The position numbers and the translations under genes were made by a program. Shown one piece after another: positions 17,181 through 26,280 of a stretch of 44,767 bases of DNA (its first letter is position 1; every line of letters starts with the position of its first letter). This stretch comes from Methylophaga sp. (GTDB lineage Bacteria; Pseudomonadota; Gammaproteobacteria; Nitrosococcales; Methylophagaceae), in NCBI GenBank assembly GCA_026988435.1, contig JALSLH010000065.1:1-44767 (forward strand), given 5' to 3'. The notes below the pieces were generated by a model. It worked only from the letters and a program-made list of their open reading frames with translations. It searched no databases and was not told where the DNA came from.

Positions 17181-18482
17181 TTACATCAACCAACTATTTA
17201 TTTCAGTAATCACTTCATCGTTTAATGTGCCTGAAAGGTGTTGTAACCGTGATTTTGTGATTATATAATCATATTTAGCTTGTTGATATGTTCTTGTTGC
17301 TTGCGAATAGACTTGCTGTGCATCAAGAACATCTGATACTGTAGCTATTCCTAGAGAAAAACTTTTATTCATTGCTTGATATGACTTTTGAGCCGATTCA
17401 ATCGATTTCTTGGCTGCTTCAATACGTCGAACTAATGCGTTCACACCTATAAACATATCTCGTAATTCTTTAATCGTTTGTCGATATTCTTGTTCGTAAT
17501 TCGCATGGGCTAAAGAAAGTTGTTGTACTGCCTCAGAAATTCGTCCCGATGCTGAGCCGCCACTATATAGAGGTAATGTGAAGTTTAATGCTGCCACTTC
17601 AGTACTTATCGAATTTGATAATGAGTTTTCAAAACCAATGTTACTTTTTTGTTTGCTTAGTTGGAGGTCTATTACAGGATAGCGCCCTGATTTTTGTTGT
17701 TCTACATTTTTCTTGGCCGCATCAACTGCTTTTTGCAAAGCTCGTAAAGAAGTATTTCCTACTTTAAATTTTTCTATCCAGTCATCAATATTTTGAATAC
17801 GGTGTGCAAAGCTCGCTCTGTCGGATAGGTATGCCGCATTTTCTATTGACGTGTTTGTTAGCTCACTTATTCCTTCTTTTGCTAAGTCAACAGCCTGCAT
17901 TGCATCAATCTCTTGAGAGGAAAGCATGTCTACACGAGCCGTCACTTCATAAAAGTCTGTAATTTTAACTAGTTTCTTTTTATATAAAGCTTCGATTTGT
18001 TCGGCTTTCTTTTTAGTCGCCTCTTTTTCTTCATGAATCAATGCTAGCTCATCGTTTGCACGAAGTAATTGAAAGTAACGCTCAATGGTGTCTAATCTAA
18101 CGATTGATTGCGTATCTTTTTGTTGGAAAGAAAATTGCTTAGAAAGATCTAGTGAACGCTTCCAGCTATAGTATTTAGGCATGTCAAATACTGATTGGCG
18201 GATAGATAAGGTATACCTTTCCCCTGAATAAGTATCTCTATTAAACCCTTCTGATTTTCGTTTATTTTCTGTCCAGTTACTATTTATCGAAACTTGAGGT
18301 AATAAGGAGCCATAGGCCTGTTGCACCCTCGCTACTCCGACCTCAACTCCTAATTCATTTATTAATAAGCGAGTATCTGCTTGTAAAACTTGTCTGTAAA
18401 TCTCTTCTAGATTTTGTGCTGAAACAGGCGTGACCATCAATACAGAAACAGTGAGTAGGTTTAACTTTAACAACTTCAACAT
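17181..18482 (-). CDS. TolC-family outer-membrane channel of a type I secretion system
   Basis: A 433-residue outer-membrane efflux protein. It begins with a signal peptide (MLKLLKLNLLTVSVLMVTPVSA, quoted by its first 22 residues in two parts: MLKLLKLNLL and TVSVLMVTPVSA) that would be cleaved before QNLEEIYR. Two similar halves of long helices follow, as expected for TolC-like trimers (LYSGGSASGRISEAVQQLSL around residue 305; ATVSDVLDAQQVYSQA near 380). It would form the exit duct for the S-layer-like protein. It lies 3 bp from the adaptor gene upstream and 3 bp from the glycosyltransferase downstream. Confidence 0.9.
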   Translation of the reverse strand: MLKLLKLNLLTVSVLMVTPVSAQNLEEIYRQVLQADTRLLINELGVEVGVARVQQAYGSLLPQVSINSNWTENKRKSEGFNRDTYSGERYTLSIRQSVFDMPKYYSWKRSLDLSKQFSFQQKDTQSIVRLDTIERYFQLLRANDELALIHEEKEATKKKAEQIEALYKKKLVKITDFYEVTARVDMLSSQEIDAMQAVDLAKEGISELTNTSIENAAYLSDRASFAHRIQNIDDWIEKFKVGNTSLRALQKAVDAAKKNVEQQKSGRYPVIDLQLSKQKSNIGFENSLSNSISTEVAALNFTLPLYSGGSASGRISEAVQQLSLAHANYEQEYRQTIKELRDMFIGVNALVRRIEAAKKSIESAQKSYQAMNKSFSLGIATVSDVLDAQQVYSQATRTYQQAKYDYIITKSRLQHLSGTLNDEVITEINSWLM

Positions 18483-18485
18483 TGC

Positions 18486-19808
18486 TTAATCCTCTAAAAA
18501 AGAGCGAATAAAGGCATCTGTTACAGGCTTAGCTAGATACTGTAATAATGTCCGCTCACCTGTTGATATTAATACTTCTGCTGGCATACCAGGTAATAAT
18601 TCTAGTCCAACTAGATCTTGAAGGCTCTCAGGTAACAATTCTAATTGGGCTTGATAGTAAGGCATTCCTGTTTGTTTATTAATTAATCGATCTGCAGATA
18701 AATTAATCACTTTTCCCCATAGCTTAGGTGTTGTGGCTTGGTTAAAAACACTAAAACGAATTTCAGCTTCCAGCCCTACTCTAACGCGATCAATATCCAT
18801 TAGTGACACTTGTGCGGTAATTGTTAACTCCTCACCATCTGGAACAATATTTAATATTGGCCTTCCAGGAGATACAACACCCCCCTCCGTATGAACCTCT
18901 AAACTAATAACTGTTCCACTCACAGGCGCTCTAATAATTGTTCTTCTTAATCTATCTTCAATTGCTGTTAATTTTTCAGTTAAATCAAATACGTTTGCTT
19001 GAACTTGGGCAAGTAAATTTGCAACTTCTTCATCCTGTTCTTTGCCAAGCTGAATAATTTGTAGTTTTGTTTCACCAACCTGAATATCGATTGTAGCTAG
19101 CTCTGCTGTTAATTCTGCAATGGATCCTTGAACATTTGTATACTGGCGTTGACGCTCTCTCAGACGTTGTTTGTCGGCAAAACCTTCAGATAACAACCCT
19201 TTCAGCTCCTCAATTTCTTCATAAAATGAGTCTTTTAAATGTTCATTACTTTTTTTCTGTGCCTCTAAACCCCGACGTTTACTATATAATTGATCAATCC
19301 GTTGTTTTAAGACTGCTTTTTCACCCTTAGCTGTTTGATTTCTGGCCCTAAAAATATCATTTTGAGTTTTAATTGCTTCTTTCACACGAGGATCTGAATT
19401 TGATTCTAGATCTTTAGGATACTCAACATGTCCTAACTTGTTTTGCTCAGCCAATAAACGTGATTCTAGAATTTTAGAACTCAAATATTGACCAAAAACA
19501 ATTTCTTTTTGTGACCGAATTTGCGTGTCATCAAGCTCAAGAAGAACATCGTCTTTTTTTACTTTACTTCCTTCTTGTGTTAACAGTTTCTTGACTATCC
19601 CTCCTTCAAGATGCTGCACCGTTTTACTGTTATATTTGACAGTAACGAATCCAGAAGCGAGAGCGGCGCTATCAATTGGAGCATAATAAGACCACGTTCC
19701 AAAAACACCAAAGGTAAGAAATAAGATAATAAATCCCACCCATCGAATTGAGCCATCCTTTGTCCTTACTTTTATTTTTTCTTCTTGTTCAGATTGTATC
19801 TGTGACAT
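18486..19808 (-). CDS. HlyD-family periplasmic adaptor of a type I secretion system
   Basis: A 440-residue membrane-fusion protein with a short cytoplasmic N terminus, one transmembrane segment at about residues 23-41 (WVGFIILFLTFGVFGTWSY), a biotinyl-lipoyl-like half (VQHLEGGIVKKLL), a long coiled-coil hairpin (about 95-285) and a C-terminal barrel beginning at APVSGTVISL. TEGGVVSPGRPILNIVPDGE is typical of PrtE/HlyD adaptors. It bridges the ABC transporter and the TolC-type channel. It starts 19 bp after the exporter gene. Confidence 0.92.
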   Translation of the reverse strand: MSQIQSEQEEKIKVRTKDGSIRWVGFIILFLTFGVFGTWSYYAPIDSAALASGFVTVKYNSKTVQHLEGGIVKKLLTQEGSKVKKDDVLLELDDTQIRSQKEIVFGQYLSSKILESRLLAEQNKLGHVEYPKDLESNSDPRVKEAIKTQNDIFRARNQTAKGEKAVLKQRIDQLYSKRRGLEAQKKSNEHLKDSFYEEIEELKGLLSEGFADKQRLRERQRQYTNVQGSIAELTAELATIDIQVGETKLQIIQLGKEQDEEVANLLAQVQANVFDLTEKLTAIEDRLRRTIIRAPVSGTVISLEVHTEGGVVSPGRPILNIVPDGEELTITAQVSLMDIDRVRVGLEAEIRFSVFNQATTPKLWGKVINLSADRLINKQTGMPYYQAQLELLPESLQDLVGLELLPGMPAEVLISTGERTLLQYLAKPVTDAFIRSFLED

Positions 19809-19827
19809 AGTTATTCTTCTTTATCCC

Positions 19828-21564
19828 TTAAACAACAGGAGTAACGGTTATTGGCGCTACGGATTGTGAATTTTTAGCAACATTAGATTGAGCTTTTTGT
19901 TGCATCTGGTTCAATACCTCGTCACGAGGGCCAAAGGCAACCGTCTGTCCTTCATTCATAATTAAGACTTTATCTAAAATACCTAGAATAGCAGGACGAT
20001 GAGTAATGATAATAACTGTAATTCCTTTTTGTTTTAATGCACCAATTACTTTTGCAAGCGCAATTTCACCCTGTTCATCTAAGTTGGAATTAGGCTCATC
20101 CAATAGGATAAATTTTGGATCGCCATATATTGCGCGAGCCAAACCTACTCGCTGCCGTTGTCCACCCGATAAAACACCACCCGCAGCACCAATCGTGGTG
20201 TCATATCCTTCTGGTAGCTCTAAAATCATTTCATGAACATCAGCCATTTTTGCAGCAGCAACAACCAGATCAGGGTTTATTTCACCAAATCGAGAAATAT
20301 TTTCACCTATGGTTCCTTCAAATAACTCAATATCTTGAGGCAAGTATCCAATGTAAGGTCCGAGTTCTGCACGATCCCAGTCAAAAATATCGACGCCATC
20401 TAATCGAACCTTTCCGCTTACTGCTGGCCAGATTCCAAGTAGTGCTCTAGCTAGTGTTGATTTCCCGGCGGCACTAGGCCCAATAATGCCTAATGATTCC
20501 CCCGCAGCGAGATCAATTGTTACACCTTTTACTATTGGAGTTCGAGTGCTTGGAGGAGCTATCACAATGTTATCGACGCTTATCTGACCTTCAGGGGGAG
20601 GCAGTGCCATTTTTTCTTTCTCTTTAGGGATCTGCAATAAAATTTCATTTAATCGTTGATATTGCCCCCGAGCTGCGACAAAGCCTTTCCATGAATTAAT
20701 CATCAAATCAATGGGGGCTAATGCGCGACCTAATAAGATCGATCCAGCAATCATTAAACCAGGTGTTATTTCTTGCTGAAGAACCAGATACCCACCCAAG
20801 CCTAATACTAATGATTGAGCCATCATTCTTAATGTTTTTGACAATGATGTTACCGCTCCGGCTTTTGAACTTGCTTTGGCTTGAAGGAATAGAACCTTTG
20901 TTGTCCCTTCCTGCCAGCGTTGACGAATACCGGCCAACATTCCCATGGAGTCAACGACTTCTGCATTCCTTAAATTTTTGTTAACTAACCCTCTACTTTT
21001 GATAGAAAGCTCATTAGCTTCTTTTAGTGTATTGTTTGTTACTTGTTCGTTAATTAAAGCTAAAATAATTAAAATAATAACCGTACCCACTGCCATCCAC
21101 CCATACCATGGGTGAAACATAAACATCACTGCAATATAAATGGGCATCCAAGGAGCATCAAAGAAGGCAAATAGACCGTTACCTGTTAGGAATTGACGTA
21201 TTCCTGTTAAATCATCTAATGGTTGTGAGCTGCCGCTATTTTGATACAGTGCCTGCTTAAACGTTGCACCAAATAATCTTTCATTTAGTAATGTTTCTAG
21301 TCGAGATCCAACTCGAACAAGAATCTGTGAGCGCACCCATTCTAATGCCCCCATGGTAATGAAAAGAACGACCATAATCATGGTGAGCATTAGCAGTGTC
21401 GGTACGCTACCACTCGTAATTACGCGGTCATATAGCTGCAGCATATATATTGCAGGAACCAACATCAAGAAGTTTATAAATAAACTAAAAAAACCTGCGG
21501 TGGCGAATGAACCTTTACATAAACTTATAGCTTCCTGTAGATCAGAACGTTCCTTTGCTTTCAT
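19828..21564 (-). CDS. Type I secretion ABC transporter (PrtD/RsaD-like)
   Basis: A fused permease-ATPase of 578 residues, counted from ATG 21564 (MKAKERSDLQEAIS). Longer readings to 21678 run into the ISAs1 and MITE sequence and are not credible. Five to six transmembrane segments lie within residues 20-290. The ATPase has Walker A GPSAAGKS (362-369), signature LSGGQ (465-469) and Walker B FILLDE (485-490). No N-terminal C39 peptidase-like domain is present, as in PrtD-type exporters of proteases and S-layer proteins. It begins the operon with the adaptor, channel and two glycosyltransferases. The likely substrate is the S-layer-like protein encoded by the converging transcript. ISAs1 begins 94 bp upstream of the start. 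Confidence 0.93.
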   Translation of the reverse strand: MKAKERSDLQEAISLCKGSFATAGFFSLFINFLMLVPAIYMLQLYDRVITSGSVPTLLMLTMIMVVLFITMGALEWVRSQILVRVGSRLETLLNERLFGATFKQALYQNSGSSQPLDDLTGIRQFLTGNGLFAFFDAPWMPIYIAVMFMFHPWYGWMAVGTVIILIILALINEQVTNNTLKEANELSIKSRGLVNKNLRNAEVVDSMGMLAGIRQRWQEGTTKVLFLQAKASSKAGAVTSLSKTLRMMAQSLVLGLGGYLVLQQEITPGLMIAGSILLGRALAPIDLMINSWKGFVAARGQYQRLNEILLQIPKEKEKMALPPPEGQISVDNIVIAPPSTRTPIVKGVTIDLAAGESLGIIGPSAAGKSTLARALLGIWPAVSGKVRLDGVDIFDWDRAELGPYIGYLPQDIELFEGTIGENISRFGEINPDLVVAAAKMADVHEMILELPEGYDTTIGAAGGVLSGGQRQRVGLARAIYGDPKFILLDEPNSNLDEQGEIALAKVIGALKQKGITVIIITHRPAILGILDKVLIMNEGQTVAFGPRDEVLNQMQQKAQSNVAKNSQSVAPITVTPVV

Positions 21565-21610
21565 CGTGGCTGTAACCCTAAAATTTAAAACATCTTCGAT
21601 CAAACGATCT

Positions 21611-21616
21611 ATTATA
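21611..21616 (-). promoter_or_regulatory. Candidate -10 box for the secretion operon
   Basis: TATAAT occurs on the minus strand about 47 bp before the exporter start. No good -35 hexamer stands at 17 bp. It is the only promoter-like feature between the gene and the ISAs1 end at 21659. Confidence 0.3.
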
Positions 21617-21671
21617 TACCATTCGGATATGGCTCGCTTAACAATCTGCTTTACTATGCAGGGCGGGATTA

Positions 21672-21933
21672 TACCCAAATTACTTGAAGATGCAGATTTC
21701 AGAGCTTAGCACGAAGGTCAGAACAAGGCGCAATGTGAAGGCAATGACTAGTCCTTGTCGAGCATTGTAACGCAGTGCTGGCATTCGTGCTAAGCTCCCG
21801 CAGGGCAAGAGGATAAACCATTATCTTCGTCGTTATAAAACTTAGAATTAGAACGACTAATTCCTGCGTTTTATGCCTAGAATATAATGGCTTCTTCTCT
21901 TGCTGAAACCTGCATCTTCAAGTATTTTGGGTA
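21672..21933 (+). mobile_element. MITE-like palindromic element, copy 2
   Basis: Nearly identical to copy 1 at 14681-14942 and in the same orientation (three differences seen). It is inserted in the left inverted repeat of the ISAs1 element. Deleting it with one TA restores CAGGGCGGGATTATACTTTG, which matches the other ISAs1 end (CAGGGCGGGATCATACTTT), so both the boundaries and the TA duplication are supported by reconstruction. Its right end also supplies the altered C terminus (YTQNT) of the ISAs1 transposase. Confidence 0.88.
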
Positions 21934-22558
21934 TATACTTTGTTCATTTTTTGACCAAATAAGATCTCCGCTCTAAAATTATCATCCCAGCCTGCCCTCA
22001 TCATCTTTCCCGCCACACTGTCTTTAAGCGGATGTTGTTTAATCATATTGAGTAATGCACGTCTAAACAAAGCCATGTTTTTTGCGCCGTCTCCCGCATA
22101 TATAGTGCTGCTATCTTCGCTAAAGGTGACGTCTAAGATCCAGTGCTGGCTGTTCTCAATTGACCCGTGGTTGCGGATCACCTGTGAAAGTACATCAATG
22201 CCTTGTGCAGAGGAAGTCATATAATAGGCTATCTCTTGTGTCGTTTTACCTTTTATCTCTCGCTTGCGTGTCACTTCAATAAGCGCATGGCTATCTGTCC
22301 ATTTCTTTGTTTCTATCAGCCAGTCGGTAATAGGCAATAGTCGATAATGGCGTTGTGCTATCCGGCCATGGTCGCCGTCGACTTCAGACCGGGTCTGTTG
22401 GTTATAGCATTCTGGTTCAGTGTGCTGTGTATTTTGAAAAAAAGCACGCACGTCTTGTTGTAGGTTTTTCTGATTGCCTTTGATTTGAACGATATAATCG
22501 GCACCTTGTTGTCGGATCATATCGACGGTTATTGTCTGGCAATGCATAGCATCAGCGG

Positions 22559-23883
22559 CTGACGAATCCCCACGAAATAGATAATAAAAACAAACAATTA
22601 AGCCAAATAAAAAGGAACTTTCACAGTATTTAACGATCTGATCAGTTACAACACATAACAGAGCAGAAAATACCGTGAAAGCAACGACCATTTTGAACCA
22701 AGTTTTACTTGAAGTCACGCCCTCAATGCATAAAGTACGAAGAGCCAGTCTAAATGCCATGGTCACCAGTTTAATTTCAGGCGCACAGTGCTCAGTGACG
22801 GGATTAGGCCGTAATATTATCAGCCAAACCACAGAGAAGCATCAAATAAAACGCAGCATGCGATTATGTAGCAACCCTCATTTACAAAGTGAAATAAGCA
22901 CCCTTTATTCACATATGGCACGTCGATTAATAGGTCAGCAACACCAGCCCATCATCTTAGTAGATTGGTCTGATCTCGATCCTCGAAAACCACACTTCTT
23001 ATTGCGTGCTTCTATTGCCGTTGATGGGCGGTCTTTGACCGTATTTGAACAGATCTATCCTATTACCCAAAAAGATAAACCAAGCGTTCATAAAACATTT
23101 ATGACAAAGCTCAAATCCATACTGCCTCATACATGTAAGCCTATTATTGTCAGTGATGCCGGTTTTCGAGTGCCGTGGTTTAAATTGATTGAGTCATTAG
23201 GCTGGGATTTTGTGGGCCGCGTTAGAAATAAAACAATGTGCAAAGCGTCTAACGCTCAAAATAATAATTGGCAATTAATCAAGACGCTCTATCAGTATGC
23301 CACGGCGTTATTTGATGCGGAAAAAAGACAGTTTTGAATGTACGTTAGTGGTGTACAAACAAAAAAGCAAGGGCAGAAAAAACCTGACGGCAACAGGAGA
23401 GCGTGCACGAAAAAGCTCAAACTCACTTTCAAACGCCAGCCGAGAACAAGAGCCTTGGTTACTAGCCACCTCCATCACGACAAAGACAAGGGTGGAGGCG
23501 AGAAAAATAGTTCAATTATATCGAGCTCGGATGCAAATAGAAGAAAGCTTTCGCGATCTAAAAACAGGACTTAATTTCAATGAAAGCAATACACGCACAT
23601 TAGCCTATTTATCGGTTTTATTATTGCTCGCCATGCTGGCTCAGTACGTATTATTTTTGCTTGGTATGGCGGTTAAACTAAGCAAGCAGCACCTGATATA
23701 TCAGGCTAACTCGCTAAAAACGAAATCGGTGCTATCCTATCAATTCATCGGGTTAAGGGCATTTAAAGATAGGACGTTAAAATTACGGCGAGCTGATTGG
23801 CAGGCTGCTATGGATAAAATGCAGCAGTTAATGCAGGAGGCACTTAGTGTTTAAATGGTTTATATTTCGAGGGGATCGCTCAG
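22559..23883 (+). mobile_element. IS10-like (IS4 family) insertion sequence
   Basis: A 1325-bp element with ends CTGACGAATCCCCACGAAAT and, read inward from the right, CTGAGCGATCCCCTCGAAAT. These resemble the ends of IS10. It is flanked by a perfect 9-bp duplication, CATCAGCGG (22550-22558 and 23884-23892), inside the ISAs1 transposase gene. The target resembles the IS10 preference only loosely. Confidence 0.92.
22675..23854 (+). pseudogene. IS10-like transposase with a frameshift at an A6 run
   Basis: The first part (GTG 22675 to the stop at 23335-23337, 220 residues) contains the first two catalytic aspartates (ILVDWSDLD and IIVSDAGFR). The second part, in the next frame, contains the third: Y-RA-R-MQI-E-ESFRDL-K, an exact YREK signature of the IS4 family. 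The frames join if one A is removed from AAAAAA at 23321-23326, giving AEKDSFECT. This could be a real mutation, a sequencing error, or transcriptional slippage. Total length of about 390 residues is near that of IS10. Confidence 0.85.
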
Positions 23884-24532
23884 CATCAGCGGTTATGATC
23901 GCCCCTTCTACTGCTAGACTTTCCAGCATGGCTTACATAGTACCTATCTCATTTTTCTTGTCGGTCATTAGCTGTAATGCATTAAAGGTATTATCACCGC
24001 GACGTTGGCGGGAACCTTTAAGGACTTTGCCATCAAAAGCGATATGCTCTTGGCCTAGCGATTGACGCTGTGTATTGACCCAGTGCTCAAAACAATCAAT
24101 CACACTGTCGGCTTTAATGCTTCGTATGATCCGCCCAATTGAATGGCGGGTAGGGATTTCGTTAGGAAAAGGACGGTATTGTCGTAACCATTCTAATTTA
24201 GCGAGCCCAAAAAGTTCAATATCTTTCCAGCCTTTGGCGCCTGATAGTAGTGCGGCCATAGTCAAAAAGATAATGTCTATTAAGTCATATTCGAGATTGA
24301 TGTCGCGACGATTATCTTCAAGTTGTTCAAAGTGGTGTAAGAAATCCATGTTTCGATCCTAGGTGATGAGTTCCTAAGATCTGATCCTATTTGTGTATTA
24401 AAGTTCCTTATTTTTGATAAATAAAGAGTCGCTTATTTTTAACTAGTTGATCCTTACTGGGAAAGTATGATCCCGCCCTGCTTTACTATGTAGGGATTAA
24501 TTTTTAAAATTCAAGCTACTGTTTTAAAAAAC

Positions 24533-24786
24533 ATGAACTGCCCAGAGTTTCGGGAACGGGCGGTGCGCATGTTATTGGAACAACAACATGGCTACGCATC
24601 ACAATAGGCAGCCATTCGTTCTATAGCAGAAAATATATCGATACCGTAGAAAGACTAATGAATCGGTTGGCACTGCAGGGTGTTGTACGAGGAAAGTACC
24701 GCAAAACAATGGTCAGCGAAGCTGAATTATTCAAGCCCGAAGACAAGGTTAACCGTCAATTTGTTGCCAAAAGACCGACCCCGCTT
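24533..24786 (+). pseudogene. IS3-family transposase remnant (orfA start fused to an orfB piece)
   Basis: ATG 24533 reads MNCPEFRERAVRMLLEQQHG, the usual N terminus of IS3-family OrfA, and soon meets in-frame stops. From about 24642 the sequence reads TVERLMNRLALQGVVRGKYR and then VNRQFVAKRPT, which belongs to the region before the catalytic core of OrfB. The parts between and after are missing, so this is an internally deleted relic ending 12 bp before the protease gene's stop. Confidence 0.75.
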
Positions 24787-24798
24787 ATCAATATTAAA

Positions 24799-26178
24799 TT
24801 AACGTAAAATCAAAAACATAGCCTGACGATTTCGGGTGATATTTAGTAGTAATTGTTTGCCACCATTGAAAGCCAGCGGTTTAAACTCAATTAGATTACG
24901 AACAAGTTTTTTATTCACCGATGTAATAATATCGCCCTTACGCAGACCTGCACGATCTGCTGGGCTATTTGGTTTGATCGAATAGATCAGCACCCCTTCG
25001 ACTTTTCCAAAGTAGGGCGATGATTCTTCGATATCACCAAATGTAGCGCCGGCCAATTTAGGGTGAACGGCATTATTAGCGATCTGTTTTTTAGTTTCTT
25101 TTACGGTGGCTTTGATTACGCGTGCTTTACCATCACGCACAATATCTAATTTGATGGTTTCGCCTACCATTAATAGGCCAATAGAATTACGTAAACTATC
25201 AGCGCTGACTAACATTTCATCATCGATCGCAATCACGATATCACCAATTTTTAACCCAGCTTCATCAGCGGCAGAATTTGGCTGAATAGAGGTCACGACA
25301 GCGCCTTTTTCTGAATCTAAATCAAAGGCTTTTGCTAAATCAGGAGTGATATCTTGCATTTGCACACCAAGATGAGCACGTTTCACTTCACCGTGTTTAA
25401 TAAGCTGATCAGTAATTTGTTTAACCATATTACTGGGAATAGCAAAGCCAATTCCAATATTACCGGCACGTTGCCCGGGGGAGAAAATAGCAGTATTAAT
25501 GCCAATGAGCTCGCCACGAAGATTAACTAACGCGCCGCCAGAGTTGCCGGGGTTGATAGAGGCATCAGTTTGAATAAAGTCTTCATAGCCTTCAATACCT
25601 AAGCCACTTCGGCCTAAGGCGCTGACAATGCCTGATGTGACGGTTTGCCCTAGCCCAAAAGGGTTGCCGATGGCGACCACAAAGTCACCAACACGTAATT
25701 GTTCAGAGTCAGCCAGTGGCAATGCAGTGAGATTAACAGCGGGAATCTTAATTAAAGCAATATCGGTAGCCGGATCTGTTCCCACTAACTCTGCTTGAAA
25801 ACTACGGCCATCGGTCAGTGAAACAGTGATCTCATCAGCACGATGGATAACATGATTATTGGTTAACACTAAGCCTTTTTTAGCATCATAAATAACACCT
25901 GATCCTAAACTTTGTTTGGTTCTTTGTTGTTGGTGTTGCTCGGGAATATTAAAAAAACGTCGGAAAAAGGGATCGTTTAATAACGGGTTATCTTGAACGC
26001 GGAGATAACTTTTAGTAGAAATATTGACTACGGCGGGTTTAGATTGTTCCAGCATCGGCGCAAGCGATGGCATTTCATCTTCACCACCAAACCAGCTAAA
26101 AGGTAAAGCGGCACTTGCTACTTGAATGACGAGACTAAGGCCGGCAAGCCAAAGCAAAGCTGTTTTAAATTTTGTCAT
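24799..26178 (-). CDS. degQ: Periplasmic serine endoprotease, DegP/DegQ-like
   Basis: A 459-residue HtrA-family protease for quality control of misfolded envelope proteins. A signal peptide ends near ASA (residues 21-23). The trypsin-like domain holds the triad H109 (TNNHVI), D139 (ATDIALIK) and S213 (INPGNSGGAL). Two PDZ domains follow (about 265-355 and 375-455; HLGVQMQDI, then GVLIYSIKPNSPADRAGLRK). With such length and two PDZ domains it is closest to DegQ or DegP; MucD is an alternative name. It stands alone on the minus strand with an IS3 relic directly downstream. Confidence 0.93.
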   Translation of the reverse strand: MTKFKTALLWLAGLSLVIQVASAALPFSWFGGEDEMPSLAPMLEQSKPAVVNISTKSYLRVQDNPLLNDPFFRRFFNIPEQHQQQRTKQSLGSGVIYDAKKGLVLTNNHVIHRADEITVSLTDGRSFQAELVGTDPATDIALIKIPAVNLTALPLADSEQLRVGDFVVAIGNPFGLGQTVTSGIVSALGRSGLGIEGYEDFIQTDASINPGNSGGALVNLRGELIGINTAIFSPGQRAGNIGIGFAIPSNMVKQITDQLIKHGEVKRAHLGVQMQDITPDLAKAFDLDSEKGAVVTSIQPNSAADEAGLKIGDIVIAIDDEMLVSADSLRNSIGLLMVGETIKLDIVRDGKARVIKATVKETKKQIANNAVHPKLAGATFGDIEESSPYFGKVEGVLIYSIKPNSPADRAGLRKGDIITSVNKKLVRNLIEFKPLAFNGGKQLLLNITRNRQAMFLILR

Positions 26179-26239
26179 TACGGATCCTTATAAATATAGC
26201 CAAACAGGTGGAATGAATAGTATTTTAACCCAAGCCGTC

Positions 26240-26264
26240 ATCCCCGAGATCTTTTATCGGGGAT
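26240..26264. repeat. Palindromic hairpin between cbpA and degQ
   Basis: ATCCCCGA (26240-26247) pairs with TCGGGGAT (26257-26264), with a 9-base loop. It lies 17 bp after the cbpA stop and may slow or end transcription, though there is no T-run. The surrounding GTCATCCCCGA text resembles dispersed genomic repeats. Confidence 0.5.
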
Positions 26265-26280
26265 CTTAATCAAAGGCTCA

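Larger units (their letters stand above)
21918..24349 (-). pseudogene. ISAs1-family transposase, broken
   Basis: The N-terminal part (24349-23933; MDFLHHFEQLEDNRRDINLE) and the C-terminal part (from ADAMHCQTI to FGQKMNKV) are in one frame once the IS10-like insertion and one 9-bp repeat are removed. Family motifs include HIAFDGKVLKGS, ITADAMHCQ and IKGNQKNLQQDV. Besides the insertion there is an in-frame TAA at 23933-23935 between NEIGTM and AMLESLAVEG. The native stop would be the TAA formed by the ISAs1 end after MNKV; now the MITE adds YTQNT. Confidence 0.85.
21659..24480 (-). mobile_element. ISAs1-family element, interrupted by an IS10-like element and a MITE
   Basis: The ends are inverted repeats: CAGGGCGGGATTATAC at the left (the last bases being shared with the MITE) and CAGGGCGGGATCATAC read inward from 24480. 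Both sides are flanked by the same 10 bp, CTTTACTATG (21649-21658 and 24481-24490), a target duplication of the size usual in this family. Without the nested MITE (262 bp plus TA) and the IS10-like insertion (1325 bp plus 9 bp), about 1.22 kb remains, the normal length of ISAs1 elements. Confidence 0.88.

Noticed and set aside
21565-21678. Longer N terminus for the type I ABC transporter
   Set aside because: The extra 38 residues cross the ISAs1 left end and begin in the MITE end; ATG 21564 gives the normal family length.
22861-22980. Possible cargo gene within the IS10-like element
   Set aside because: The whole space between the terminal repeats is filled by the single transposase gene.
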